A stretch of 64,000 bases of DNA from Tragulus kanchil (GCA_022376925.1 JAIOJX010000024.1:165571608-165635607); one strand, 5' to 3'. Shown: positions 11,363 through 23,278, counted from the first letter of the stretch. Program-made: numbers and translations. Notes: a model not told the origin generated them from the sequence alone.

Positions 11363-14300
11363 AAGAGTCAAAATGCCCTTAGGGAACTTAAGTGCACACA
11401 GTAGAATATTAACAAAAGTCTTAATAACTGAGCATCTATCTGAGTCCTTCAAGGTGTGAGTTATTTTATATGTAGGTGGGAAATAGGTCATAAAAGAACG
11501 GCTTCTTGGTAAAGTAAACGGGGAAGACTTTAAGTAAGCAGTGAGTTCTAAAAACTTTTCAAGTGCTTTGTCTTGACGCAAAGCACTGGGAGGGGCCCAA
11601 GTGCATTCTAACAGTGCTCCGGGCCAGCCTTGTAAATGTGTGTCAGCTGAGGCCGAGAACGGCTTATGCAGCCTCATGAAATTCCTTTTAAAAACTTATT
11701 TGGCTACAGGGATGTTTCTAGTTGCTCAAGTCCCTGAACAGATTTACTTAATTTCAGCGGCAAATTAATTGTGTAGACATGGGTTGATACTCTCTTCAGA
11801 GGAGTGTTTTTGAAGTTTGAAATCCATACTGTGCAAGGGACCTTTCAGAAGCAAAGTGAGTGGAATGTCCAAAGTTCTGTGCCAACTATGTCCAAGTTTT
11901 TATTTTTCTGAGGGTATAAGAGCTGTTTCCTTTAGAAAGTTTAAAGAGAATTTTTCTTTGCATATAGCTATATTTACGTTAAGCATTTCTTGGCCTTTAG
12001 AATGAGATTGTGTACTTAAAAAGTAAAGGCACGGTCTACATTACAAAAAGAAAAGAGTCTCACAATTATTCAAAGGTTTAAACTACCGTTTAAATGTTCT
12101 AATAGCAGTTTGCTACACATATAAGAAAAATCAGAAACCAGTTTGCACTGTCACTAATTATTATGTTAAGAGGTCCATATGAAGATGTTGTTTCAGTTTG
12201 CCTAGAATAACAGAAACCTCACCCATAGAATGGTTAAGGGAAGTAGTAGTTTAAGCCATTCTAGCCGGATGTTGACTGCTGATGAACTGTAGCAGCCTGG
12301 CCTTGGAGAAGACGGTAAATCCAGAGCACGGTCTCTGAGAAGAGTCTCTTGATGAAGCGCTGGACGTGGACGGGAGCCACGTGCTCACCGGTACAAGGCC
12401 TGGAGGGCTTCGTGAGGGCACTGGGCGGCCCAAGTGTAAAAATGCTTGAAATTTTAAGTTATTGTTGTTAGTATGTGAATGTAAAATCATTCACATGGTC
12501 TTATCAATGAAACAGAACCAAGTTTCTTTCCGTTATGTGGGCTGGTGTTTCTATCTCTGATTATGTGTATGTTTTTAGAAGTAGGATTGGAAGTGGAATC
12601 TTTCGTTTAGTGACTTGAGTGATTTGGACTCGCTTGGATGCTATGACTCAGCTACTTGATTGCAGATTAGAAGCCTTGCTTCATAGAGGCTGTTCAGGTC
12701 CCTTCTGGTTTTTTTCCATTTCCTTTCTTGGGCTAAATGCATATTTACCTTTAACATAAACGAATGCAAACAAGACTAATCAGGGAGCAACCGTCCGGAG
12801 GAATAAGGATCACTCTTTCCGAGCAGTTTCAAGGGAAACCCCATATTGCTGCAAGCTTACGTGTAGGCCTGGTTGTGTCTTGAACTTTTTGTTGCAATTT
12901 AGTTTCTTTTTTATCACCATTTTTTGAGTTCCCGCTTCTCAGTATTTAAAGAAGTAACTGGGCCAATGCAGGTAATACTCTCTTCAGAGGAGTGTTTTTG
13001 AAGTTTGAAATCCATACTGTGCAAGGGACCTTTCAGAAGCAAAGTGAGTGGAATGTCCAAAGTTCTGTGCCAACTATGTCCAAGTTTTTATTTTTCTGAG
13101 GGTATAAGAGCTGTTTCCTTTAGAAAGTTTAAAGAGAATTTTTCTTTGCATATAGCTATATTTACGTTAAGCATTTCTTGGCCTTTAGAATGAGATTGTG
13201 TACTTAAAAAGTAAAGGCACGGTCTACATTACAAAAAGAAAAGAGTCTCACAATTATTCAAAGGTTTAAACTACCGTTTAAATGTTCTAATAGCAGTTTG
13301 CTACACATATAAGAAAAATCAGAAACCAGTTTGCACTGTCACTAATTATTATGTTAAGAGGTCCATATGAAGATGTTGTTTCAGTTTGCCTAGAATAACA
13401 GAAACCTCACCCATAGAATGGTTAAGGGAAGTAGTAGTTTAAGCCATTCTAGCCGGATGTTGACTGCTGATGAACTGTAGCAGCCTGGCCTTGGAGAAGA
13501 CGGTAAATCCAGAGCACGGTCTCTGAGAAGAGTCTCTTGATGAAGCGCTGGACGTGGACGGGAGCCACGTGCTCACCGGTACAAGGCCTGGAGGGCTTCG
13601 TGAGGGCACTGGGCGCCCAAGTGTAAAAATGCTTGAAATTTTAAGTTATTGTTGTTAGTATGTGAATGTAAAATCATTCACATGGTCTTATCAATGAAAC
13701 AGAACCAAGTTTCTTTCCGTTATGTGGGCTGGTGTTTCTATCTCTGATTATGTGTATGTTTTTAGAAGTAGGATTGGAAGTGGAATCTTTCGTTTAATGA
13801 CTTGAGTGATTTGGACTCGCTTGGATGCTATGACTCAGCTACTTGATTGCAGATTAGAAGCCTTGCTTCATAGAGGCTGTTCAGGTCCCTTCTGGTTTTT
13901 TTCCATTTCCTTTCTTGGGCTAAATGCATATTTACCTTTAACATAAACGAATGCAAACAAGACTAATCAGGGAGCAACCGTCCGGAGGAATAAGGATCAC
14001 TCTTTCCGAGCAGTTTCAAGGGAAACCCCATATTGCTGCAAGCTTACGTGTAGGCCTGGTTGTGTCTTGAACTTTTTGTTGCAATTTTTAGTTTCTTATC
14101 ATTATTAGATCACCATGTTTGATGCTTCCAGATTTTGTCTTGCACACAGCAATAATATAAACATTACTCAGTATTTAAAGAAGTAACTGGGCCAATGCAG
14201 GTAATATTAGTACACCACATACGTGCATGGCCCTTACCTTCTACCTTTATGATATGCAGAGAAAAGACAAAAGATAAAAATACAATGGTAAATAATCCTT

Positions 14301-14618
14301 CTACCAAACTCAGAGGTGTTTGTCATCTAATATTTCCATTCATTTATGTATCATAGAGATGATCGTAGCTTAATCATCTCTATGAAAGACATAATCCTAT
14401 GCTGACACCCAGACTAGTATTTGGTATGGTAAGCGGGACAACGGAAGGCTTTCTAGAGCTTGCCCCCTTTGTAACCTATTTGTCCCATAACTTGTGTGAA
14501 CCACTTCCCCACCATGCCTCAGTTTCCATTTCTAAAATGAGAGTAGGGGAGGCTGTTCCTTTAAATCCACAGGGTTTGAATGTTAGATTTGCTGAATAAT
14601 TCCAGTTCTCCGACCTTC
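11363..14618. other. Low-copy AT-rich intronic sequence, no gene recognised
   Basis: The region holds no recognised repeat or exon. The small ORFs (11817-12005 and its copy 13005-13193, and 14399-14599) have no family resemblance, no start context and no splice-site support. Most of it is doubled by duplications 3 and 4. Confidence 0.5.
11787..14206. repeat. Direct duplication 3 (unit 1188 bp), probable assembly artefact
   Basis: Copy 1 is 11787-12974 and copy 2 is 12975-14206. The copies are near-identical except for a scrambled stretch of copy 1 (about 12905-12950) where copy 2 has about 40 bp more and reads cleanly ('ttagatcaccatgtttgatg'). The right end of copy 2 overlaps the start of duplication 4. 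The scrambling close to the junction resembles an uncorrected long-read end. Confidence 0.9.
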
Positions 14619-14633
14619 CTGATAGGAGATTTT

Positions 14634-14977
14634 TTTTTTTTTTTTTTAAAGATTTATTTATTTATTTATTTATTTATTTTGGGCGGGGGTCGGGTTGGGG
14701 AGGGAGGGGAGCGGGCGGGCCACTTCTATTGGTCTTCCATTTCTCTATTTTTCATCCATCTTTGTTCTTTGGCTCCTGTGGGCCTCCCATCGCGGTGGCG
14801 TCTGTTGTGGCAGAGCGCCGGCTCTGGGCGCATGCGCTCCAGAGCTCCGGCTCGGCGATTGGACACATCAGTCCAGCCGCTCCGCGGCACGTGGGATCTT
14901 CCCAGGCCAGGGCTCGAACCGGCGCCCCTTGCACTGCAAGGCGGTGTCCTTATCCACTGGACCACCAGGGGAAGCCC
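14634..14977 (-). mobile_element. Type-B CHR-like SINE, full length, young-looking
   Basis: Antisense tRNA-derived SINE of about 344 bp with a TTTA-repeat (AAAT tail on the sense strand), a G-rich tract (14681-14719) and intact CpGs in its body ('ccgctccgcggcacgtggga', 'ctccggctcggcgattgg'). A target-site duplication ctgataggagatttt flanks it at 14619-14633 and 14978-14992. The ORFs in all frames here are SINE shadows. Little divergence from the other type-B copies suggests recent activity. Confidence 0.9.
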
Positions 14978-15731
14978 CTGATAGGAGATTTTGGAAAAGT
15001 TTAGGGGAAGAGTTTAGCAAGAAAGTAGGTAAGGTAGGAAAATAAGTTAATAAAAAAATTTTAGAGAAGGGAAGGAAATCCTTTTTTTAATTGCTTAAAA
15101 TGGAAAAAATTTTTAAAGGGTTTTATTCTACTGAAACTGTCCCCATATTGCTGCCTTGGTCTGTGTCTTGAACTTTTGTTGCAATTTAGTTTCTTATCAT
15201 TATTAGATCACCATGTTTGATGCTTCCAGATTTTGTCTTGCACACAGCAATAATATAAACATTACTCAGTATTTAAAGAAGTAACTGGGCCAATGCAGGT
15301 AATATTAGTACACCACATACGTGCATGGCCCTTACCTTCTACCTTTATGATATGCAGAGAAAAGACAAAAGATAAAAATACAATGGTAAATAATCCTTCT
15401 ACCAAACTCAGAGGTGTTTGTCATCTAATATTTCCATTCATTTATGTATCATAGAGATGATCGTAGCTTAATCATCTCTATGAAAGACATAATCCTATGC
15501 TGACACCCAGACTAGTATTTGGTATGGTAAGCGGGACAACGGAAGGCTTTCTAGAGCTTGCCCCCTTTGTAACCTATTTGTCCCATAACTTGTGTGAACC
15601 ACTTCCCCACCATGCCTCAGTTTCCATTTCTAAAATGAGAGTAGGGGAGGCTGTTCCTTTAAATCCACAGGGTTTGAATGTTAGATTTGCTGAATAATTC
15701 CAGTTCTCCGACCTTCCTGATAGGAGATTTT

Positions 15732-16076
15732 TTTTTTTTTTTTTTAAAGATTTATTTATTTATTTATTTATTTATTTTGGGCGGGGGTCGGGTTGGGGGG
15801 GGGGGGGGGGCGGGCGGGCCACTTCTATTGGTCTTCCATTTCTCTATTTTTCATCCATCTTTGTTCTTTGGCTCCTGTGGGCCTCCCATCGCGGTGGCGT
15901 CTGTTGTGGCAGAGCGCCGGCTCTGGGCGCATGCGCTCCAGAGCTCCGGCTCGGCGATTGGACACATCAGTCCAGCCGCTCCGCGGCACGTGGGATCTTC
16001 CCAGGCCAGGGCTCGAACCGGCGCCCCTTGCACTGCAAGGCGGTGTCCTTATCCACTGGACCACCAGGGGAAGCCC
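15732..16076 (-). mobile_element. Type-B SINE, assembly copy of 14634-14977
   Basis: Same insertion reproduced by duplication 4 at an offset of about 1098 bp. The G/A tract is replaced by a longer pure G run, which looks like a consensus error. Not an independent insertion. Confidence 0.85.
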
Positions 16077-16403
16077 CTGATAGGAGATTTTGGAAAAGTT
16101 TAGGGGAAGAGTTTAGCAAGAAAGTAGGTAAGGTAGGAAAATAAGTTAATAGTTAGAGAAGAAGAGTCTATAATTGCATGGAGTTTTTAAGTGTGTTGCT
16201 AGTCATGGGAACAGTAAGGAGACAGCTGTATTTGTAGATACGAAGTGTATCTCTTTATTATAGATAAACTGTAAAGTGACTCAGGGAAAATGTTAACTCA
16301 GACTATTTAAGATATGTTCTGGATACAAATATTTAGAAGTTACTACTGAAAAATCTAGACTTTAAGTTGTGCTAGAATTTATGAGGACATAAGAAGATGC
16401 CCT

Positions 16404-16596
16404 CGTTTTTTTTTTTTTTTTTGATTCTTTTTTTTTTTTTTTAAAGCTTTATTTATGTTTGGCTGTGCTGGGTCTTTGTTGATGTGTGGGTTTAGCTACT
16501 CTGTGGTATGTGGGATCTTCCCGGATCAGGGATCGAACCTGTGTCTCCTGCATTGGCAGATGGGTTCTTATCCACTGAGCCACAAGGGAAGCCCCG
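16404..16596 (-). mobile_element. CHR-type SINE, 5' part with long poly-T
   Basis: Two T-runs precede 'ggctgtgctgggtctttgtt', then 'gtgggatcttcccggatcag' and 'gccacaagggaagcccc', which is an antisense CHR SINE with an internal deletion. An imperfect flanking duplication is visible: gatgccctcgttttt (about 16396) and gatgcctttgttttt (about 16600). Confidence 0.8.
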
Positions 16597-16639
16597 ATCG
16601 ATGCCTTTGTTTTTAATCAAGCTCCTGGATGTTTTTTTA

Positions 16640-16850
16640 TACACATCATCTCTAATCTCATGGTAGCTTTGTAAAACAAGTTTATTATGATTATTTCCAT
16701 TTTACAGAGGAAAATACTGATTCTCAGAGAATTTATGTAGTGTGACCAAAGACAAATCACTTGTGAATGGAGTTGTTGGGATTCCAACTCGGATAGATTT
16801 GATTCAAAGTAGGTAGATGCATTCTCCACTCAGTCATGCTTTTACCTGTG
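16640..16850 (+). mobile_element. MIR SINE fragment (tentative)
   Basis: The pattern 'attatttccattttacagag' followed by 'gagaatttatgtagtgtgac' and 'gttgggattccaac' matches the conserved core and 3' part of an ancient MIR element. It is highly diverged and has no flanking duplications. Confidence 0.5.
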
Positions 16851-16859
16851 GTGTAATGT

Positions 16860-17818
16860 AATCAGTATTTGCAGTTGTAGGGAGCACCTGATGGTGGGTC
16901 CAGCCCTAATGTTCGGTGATCTTTCTGATGTCCTAAAGTAGATGGAAGTAAATGATAATTTTTCATGTTTGTGGCTAATAATGTGAATTGAATGTTTTCC
17001 TATAGGTTGACAGATTTTGTACTCTCTGGTAACAATGTTCTGTCCATCCAAAGCAAAGGGTTGGATACTTTGGATACAGAAAACCCTATACCTAGGTATA
17101 GTCCTTGGGTTTAATTAATTTACAATTTAGTTGGGAGTATTGGATTAACATAAATATAGGAACGCCCACAAAAGTAGCATATACGAATTCTTCCATATAA
17201 TATGAAGAGAGAGAACATTTCCCAACTTCTTTTATGAGGCCAGAGACCAAAGCAAATGTGCTTCCTGGATACCCAATCTGACATGGACATTATAAGAAAA
17301 GGAAAGTACAGGTTAATCATCCCCATGAACTTAGACACAAACAGTTATTAAAAAGTTATTAGCAAACTTGATCCAGTAAAAATAGAATAATAAATAGGAT
17401 ATGAGATCATATATCATGGACAAGCTGAGTTTATTCCAAGAATTTCAGATTTCATTTATCAATTGAAATCAATGTAATTTACCATATTAACAGAGTAAAA
17501 TGTGGCAATCTTGATGCAGGAAAACATTTGATAAAATTTAGTATTTACTCATGATTTTTAAAAATCCTCTGCAAATTAGAAAATGGAGTTCAGTATGGTG
17601 GCTACCTGTGGGAACAGGGAGGAGAAGCGCTGAGGTGGGACAGGGAGGGACTTTCCGGAGCGTGCTGGCAGTGCTTCTTACTTGACCTTGATGGTGGTTG
17701 CCTGGGCACTGTCTTTGCGACAGGTGATTGGTCTTGACTTCATGCTTTATCTACTTTTCTCCATGTGTCCTACAGGGTTTAAAAAGGAAGACTTCCTCCA
17801 GTCCTAGAACCAACCACT
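16860..17818. other. Low-copy intronic sequence, no gene recognised
   Basis: AT-rich, then a GC-richer stretch around 17590-17720. The minus-strand ORF 17120-17338 and its copy 18239-18457 have no recognised domain. Nothing else is seen. Confidence 0.5.
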
Positions 17819-19214
17819 CTTTTTTTTTTTTTTAAGACTTTTTTTTGGACTCTTTTATCGGTTTTTTATTTATTGATTTTTATCCATCTTTATTCTTTGG
17901 CTTGTGTGGGCCTCCCATTGCAGTGGCCTCTCTCATTGCAGAGCACTGGCTCTGGGCGCATGTGCTCTAGAGCATTGGCTGATAATTGGACACATCGGTC
18001 CAGCTTGCTTCCCTGCATCGTGGGTCTTCCCAGGCTGGGGATTGAACCGGTGCCCCTTGCACTGCAAGGTGGACTCTTTACCCACTAGACCACCAGGAAT
18101 AAATATAGGGAATGTGAATTGAATGTTTTCCTATAGGTCACTCTCTGGTAACAATGTTCTGTCCATCCAAAGCAAAGGGTTGGATACTTTGGATACAGAA
18201 AACCCTATACCTAGGTATAGTCCTTGGGTTTAATTAATTTACAATTTAGTTGGGAGTATTGGATTAACATAAATATAGGAATGCCCACAAAAGTAGCATA
18301 TACGAATTCTTCCATATAATATGAAGAGAGAGAACATTTCCCAACTTCTTTTATGAGGCCAGAGACCAAAGCAAATGTGCTTCCTGGATACCCAATCTGA
18401 CATGGACATTATAAGAAAAGGAAAGTACAGGTTAATCATCCCCATGAACTTAGACACAAACAGTTATTAAAAAGTTATTAGCAAACTTGATCCAGTAAAA
18501 ATAGAATAATAAATAGGATATGAGATCATATATCATGGACAAGCTGAGTTTATTCCAAGAATTTCAGATTTCATTTATCAATTGAAATCAATGTAATTTA
18601 CCATATTAACAGAGTAAAATGTGGCAATCTTGATGCAGGAAAACATTTGATAAAATTTAGTATTTACTCATGATTTTTAAAATCCTCTGCAAATTAGAAA
18701 ATGGAGTTCAGTATGGTGGCTACCTGTGGGAACAGGGAGGAGAAGCGCTGAGGTGGGACAGGGAGGGACTTTCCGGAGCGTGCTGGCAGTGCTTCTTACT
18801 TGACCTTGATGGTGGTTGCCTGGGCACTGTCTTTGCGACAGGTGATTGGTCTTGACTTCATGCTTTATCTACTTTTCTCCATGTGTCCTACAGGGTTTAA
18901 AAAGGAAGACTTCCTCCAGTCCTAGAACCAACCACTCTTTTTTTTTTTTTTAAGACTTTTTTTTGGACTCTTTTATCGGTTTTTTATTTATTGATTTTTA
19001 TCCATCTTTATTCTTTGGCTTGTGTGGGCCTCCCATTGCAGTGGCCTCTCTCATTGCAGAGCACTGGCTCTGGGCGCATGTGCTCTAGAGCATTGGCTGA
19101 TAATTGGACACATCGGTCCAGCCGTTCCACGGCATGTGGGATCTTCCCAGGCTGGGGATTGAACTAGTGCCCCTTGCACTTCAGGGTGGACTCTTTACCC
19201 ACTAGACCACCAGG
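16981..19214. repeat. Direct duplication 5 (unit 1119-1131 bp), probable assembly artefact
   Basis: Copy 1 is 16981-18111 and copy 2 is 18112-19214. Copy 1 ends in a corrupted SINE head: 'cagcttgcttccctgcatcg' in place of 'cagccgttccacggcatg', and 'accaccaggaataaa' in place of 'accaccagggaagcccc'. Copy 2 lacks 12 bp near its start. The junction therefore lies at the end of a SINE. Confidence 0.9.
17819..18099 (-). mobile_element. Type-B SINE with corrupted head (assembly copy of 18940-19222)
   Basis: Same insertion as 18940-19222 but with its right 80 bp altered and its last bases missing at the junction of duplication 5. Confidence 0.8.
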
Positions 19215-19222
19215 GAAGCCCC
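18940..19222 (-). mobile_element. Type-B CHR-like SINE with clear target-site duplication
   Basis: Antisense SINE of about 283 bp. The 16-bp flanks agaaccaaccactctt (18924-18939) and agaaccagccactctt (19223-19238) differ at one base. It lacks the G-rich tract of the longest copies and has lost more CpGs (tgtgctctagagcattgg), so it is an older or different subfamily member. Confidence 0.9.
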
Positions 19223-19238
19223 AGAACCAGCCACTCTT

Positions 19239-19719
19239 AAAGGTTGTTTTTTGGTGAATCATCCAGAAATACTCTACCCACTGTAATATATATATGTTTC
19301 CCCTTTTTGATTATTTGCATAAGAACATTTTGTGTGTGTAAATACAGGGAAATGTATATTTCACTGAAGATATATATGAGGAATGAGAATTTTTTGCTTA
19401 AATATAAATTGAGAATTATTCCATGTTAGCGCGCATACATAATGGATCTTTTAAATGTAGATTCTTTTTAATTGCTTTCTTATTTAATAAGTTATATCAT
19501 GTTTCATTTCAGCTTATAGTAGACACATTTTAATACTTAATATTTCTCTATAAGAACATCCCATAATTTATTTAACTAGACTTCTACGATGGGGATTTAG
19601 GTTGTTTCTAGTTTTCCACTATTGTAAAAAAGTCTCTGATGAATATTCATGCACACAGTTTTTTTTTCATACTTGATCAATTCTTTCCTTAATTATTGGA
19701 TTAAAGACATTCTCATTTT
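19239..19719. other. AT-rich intronic sequence, nothing recognised
   Basis: No named repeat with certainty and no ORF of interest. Part of 19440-19719 may be the diverged 3' extension of the L1 that follows. Confidence 0.4.
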
Positions 19720-22290
19720 AGTAGTAAACAGACTTTGGTTTTTAGAGCAGCTTTGGCTTCACAGCAAAATGGACCAGAAGGTCCAGCGATTGTCCGTTTG
19801 CTCCTTGCCTCCACACATGCACAGCCTCCCTTGTTATCAGCCTCCTCCGCCAGAGGATATGCTATTACAACTGATGAATCTACATCGACGTTTTATAATC
19901 ACCCTTTACATTATGGTTAGCTCTTGATGTTGTACACTCTATGCGTTTGGGTGAGTTTATATAATTCTATGTATCCACCGTCGTACAGAGTAGTTACACA
20001 AAATCCTCTGTGTTCTGTCTGTTTCTCCCTTTCTCTTCCCTAACCCTGGTGACAACTGATATTTTTTACTGACTCCATAGTTTTATCTTTTCCAGAATGT
20101 AATACAGTTGGAATCATACAGTATATAGTCTTATTTTTTATTTTATTTATTTATTTATTTTCGACTAGTCTGGGTTTTCACTGCTGGCACAGGCTCTTCT
20201 CTAGTTGCAGGGAGTGGGGGCTACTCTCTAGTTGAGGTGAGCAGGCTTGTTGTGATGACTTCTCTTGTTGTGGAACTCGGGCTCTAGAGCACGTGGGCTT
20301 CTGTAGTTGTGGCTCCAAGGCTCTAGAGCACAGGCTCAATATCTGTGGCTCACAGGCTTGATTGCTCCACAGCATGTGGGATCTTCCCAGATCAGGGGTC
20401 GAACCCGTGTCTCCTGCATTGGCAGGCAAACTCTTTACCACTGAGCTACCAGGGAAGCCCTGTAGTCTTAGTTCGATTAGCTTCTTCCACTTAGTGATAC
20501 ACATTTAAGTTTCTTCCATGTCTTTTCATACCTTTGTAACTCATTTCCTTTTAGTGCTGAGTAATATTTGATTGTATGTTAGTATCACAAGTTTACTTAC
20601 CCATTTACCTACTGAAGGATATCTTGGTTGCTACCAAGTTAATCATGAACAAAGCTGTTATAAAGTCCATGTGCTAGTTTTTGTATAGACATAAGTTTTT
20701 AACTCCTTTGGGTAAATTCTAAGCAATGCAGTTACTGGAATGTATTGTATGTTAGGAGTATGTTTTGAAAGAAACAGCCAAACTGTCTTTCAAAGTAGCT
20801 ATACCATTTTACATTTTCACTAACAAGGAAGGTGAGTTCCTGCTTTCACAGCCTTGCCAGGGTTTGGAATTCCGGCTTCTGATGACCTTAATAGGCGTGT
20901 CTAGGTATTTCATTGCTGTTTTAATTGGCATTTCCCCAACAATTCATGATGCAGAGCATCTTTTCATATGCTTGTCACCTATATATCTTCTTTGATGAAG
21001 TGTCTGTTAAGGTCTGTATTTTAATCAGGCCATTTGTTTTCATATTATTGAGTTTTAAGAGTTTGTTGTATGTTTTGGATGACAGTCCTTTATCAGATAC
21101 GTTTTTTTTGCGAATATTTTCTCCCAATACGTGGTTTCTCTTTTTATTCTTTGGACATTGTGTTTTGTGGAGCAGAAATGTTTAATTTAATGATGTCCAG
21201 GTAATTAATTCTTCCTTTCATGCATTGTGTGTTTTGTGTTGTTTCTAAAAAGTTGTCACCACATCTGAAACTATCACAAAATTGTTAATTGGCTGTACTC
21301 CAATAAAAATGTCCTTCGTGTTAATAGTCAGACGTGTTATGCATTGTGCCACTGGACCCCCTTATGCTACATTTAAGCCTGTGATCCGTTTTGAGCTAAT
21401 TTTTGTAAAGGTGTAAGGTCTGTGCTTGGAGTAATTATTTTGGTATATGGACGTCCAGTTGTTCTAGCACCATTTGTTGAAAAGACTATCTTTGCTCCAT
21501 TATATTGCTTTTGCCCTTTTATCAAAATATCACTTGACTATACGTAGTCTATTTCTGGGCTCTTTATTTTGTTCTGTTGATTGAACTGTCTCTAACATCA
21601 CTGTCTTAATTACTGTAGCTTTATAGTAAGTCTTGAAGTTGGATAGTGTCAGTCCTCCAATTTTATTCCTCTCTTGCAGCATTGTATTAGTTATTTTGGA
21701 TTTCTTGCACCTCCCTGTAAATTTTCGGATCTGTCAGTAACCATAAAATAACTTGCTGGGATTTTGATTGGGATTGCATTGAATCTATACATCAATTTGG
21801 GATGAACTAATGTCTTGCTTGGCATTGTTGAGTCTTCCTGTCTATTAGCATAGAGTATCTCTCCAGTTATTTAGTTCTTTAATTTTGTTTATTAGAGTTT
21901 TTAAACTTTCCTTGTATTGCTCTTGTATGTGTTTTATTTGATTTAATAGTTATTCCTTTTTTTATTTGCTAATGTAAATGATATTGTGTTTTAAATTTCA
22001 AATTCTATTTATCATTGCTGATATATAAGAAAATGACTAACTTTTGTGTATTAATCTGTAGCTTTGTTATAATTGCTTGTTAATTCCAAGAATTTTTTTG
22101 GTTGATTTTTTTTTTTTTGTATTTTCTATCTAGATAGTCATGTCATCTGTGAATGAAGACAGTTTTATTTCTTCTTTCCAAGTCTATATAGCGTTGATTT
22201 CCTTTTCTTGTCTTATCGAACTCATTAGACTTCCAGTATGATACTGAGAAACAGTGGTAAGAGGAAACATTCTTAACTTGTTCCTGATCA
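19720..22290 (-). mobile_element. Old L1 LINE, antisense, 3' UTR plus part of ORF2
   Basis: Reading antisense, the element runs from its 3' UTR (landmarks 'ccacacatgcacagcctccc' at about 19812 and 'ttttccagaatgtaatacag' at about 20088) into ORF2 ('accatttgttgaaaagacta' at about 21470 and 'gattgggattgcattgaatc' at about 21767). Frames are broken throughout. A CHR-2 SINE splits it at 20134-20462. At 21265-21320 a short sense-oriented L1 3' terminus appears to be embedded. Confidence 0.85.
20134..20462 (-). mobile_element. CHR-2-type SINE nested in antisense L1
   Basis: A (TTTA) tail is followed by 'ctagttgcagggagtggggg', 'ctctagagcacgtgggcttc' and 'gtgggatcttcccagatcag', ending 'ccagggaagccc'. 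This is the standard antisense CHR-2 order. Flanking duplications tagtctta lie at 20126-20133 and 20463-20470, inside the L1 3' UTR. Confidence 0.9.
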
Positions 22291-22359
22291 CTTTAACTTT
22301 TGAAATTCATTGTCAAATTGTCATCTAGAAAGATATTACTACCTGTAGGTGATTCTTGG

Positions 22360-22535
22360 GCACACAGTGGTTAATCTGCACATAACCTATAATTGACCCG
22401 CCCTACTCCCAGTTCCTTTGCATCCATGGATTCAACCACGGACAGACTGTGTAGTACTGGACCATTTACTGTTGAAAAGCATGTGTGTATCGGTAGGTTG
22501 TGCAGTCCAAACCCATGTTGTTGAAGGATCAATTA
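22360..22535. repeat. Old mammalian medium-copy repeat (tentative)
   Basis: Phrases 'tttgcatccatggattcaac' (about 22420) and 'aacccatgttgttgaaggat' (about 22511) resemble a common mammalian medium-reiteration element. Similar 'gcatccatgaattcaagc' text occurs at about 60728. The family was not verified. Confidence 0.4.
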
Positions 22536-23010
22536 TAATATGCACTAACATTGTATAAGAGCTCATTTCCTCATAGCCTTACAACCATTCTACCAGTCTT
22601 AAAAGATGCTATCATGGGTATATTTTGGATTATTGGGTGATTTAAACAGCTTTTCCACATCTTTTATAAGTCACTTGCATTTTTTGACTCTGTATGTCTA
22701 CTCAGCTCATTTTCTAAGTATACATTAATCATCTTCTTATTAAACTATTTATATATATGTACATAAAGCATCAACATATTATATGTTGTAAATATCCCTT
22801 TCAAACCAGTTTTCTGTTTGATTTCTTTTAAACTGATAATTCTGGAGCAAAAGTCACTTTGGTCATAGTTAAACAAAAACGTAATAGTCTACCCTCTTTA
22901 ATTGCATTGTAAGGTAAAACATTTGGACACAAATAGCCTGATAGACTCAGGGATTTTTTAAAAGCTTTCTTAGGAATAAACCACCTGCTTCATTAAATGA
23001 ACCCCAGGAC

Positions 23011-23278
23011 TTTTTTTTTTTTTTGCCACTTCTATTGATCTTTTATTTATTTTCATTCATCTTTGTTCTTTGGCCTGTGCGGGCCTCCAGTCATAGTGGC
23101 CTCTCTCGTTGCAGAGCACCAGCTCTGGGTGCATGCACTCCAGAGCTCCGGCTCGGTAATTGGACACATCGGTCCAGCCGCTCTGTGGCACGTGGGATCT
23201 TCCCAGGCCAGGGTTCGAACCGGCACCCCCTGCACTGCAAGGTGGTGTCCTTATCCACTGCACCACCAGGGAAGCCCC
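23011..23278 (-). mobile_element. Type-B CHR-like SINE
   Basis: Antisense SINE: poly-T, 'cattcatctttgttctttgg', 'ctccggctcggtaattgg' and 'gcaccaccagggaagccccc'. It lacks the TTTA repeat and the G-rich tract. CpGs are partly kept. No clean target-site duplication was found. Confidence 0.88.

Larger units (their letters stand above)
14026..16200. repeat. Direct duplication 4 (unit about 1098-1115 bp), probable assembly artefact
   Basis: Copy 1 is 14026-15140 and copy 2 is about 15141-16200. The last 90 bp of copy 1 (15052-15140) is a noisy version of 16151-16200, with expanded A and T runs. The first 60 bp of copy 2 lacks about 17 bp present in copy 1. In the SINE, a mixed G/A tract of copy 1 has become a pure G run in copy 2 (15797-15810). 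Confidence 0.9.

Noticed and set aside
14580..15045. ORFs of 133, 116 and 91 codons as novel proteins
   Set aside because: All frames of the same SINE are open over this stretch, and the same peptides recur at every type-B SINE copy; these are repeat shadows.
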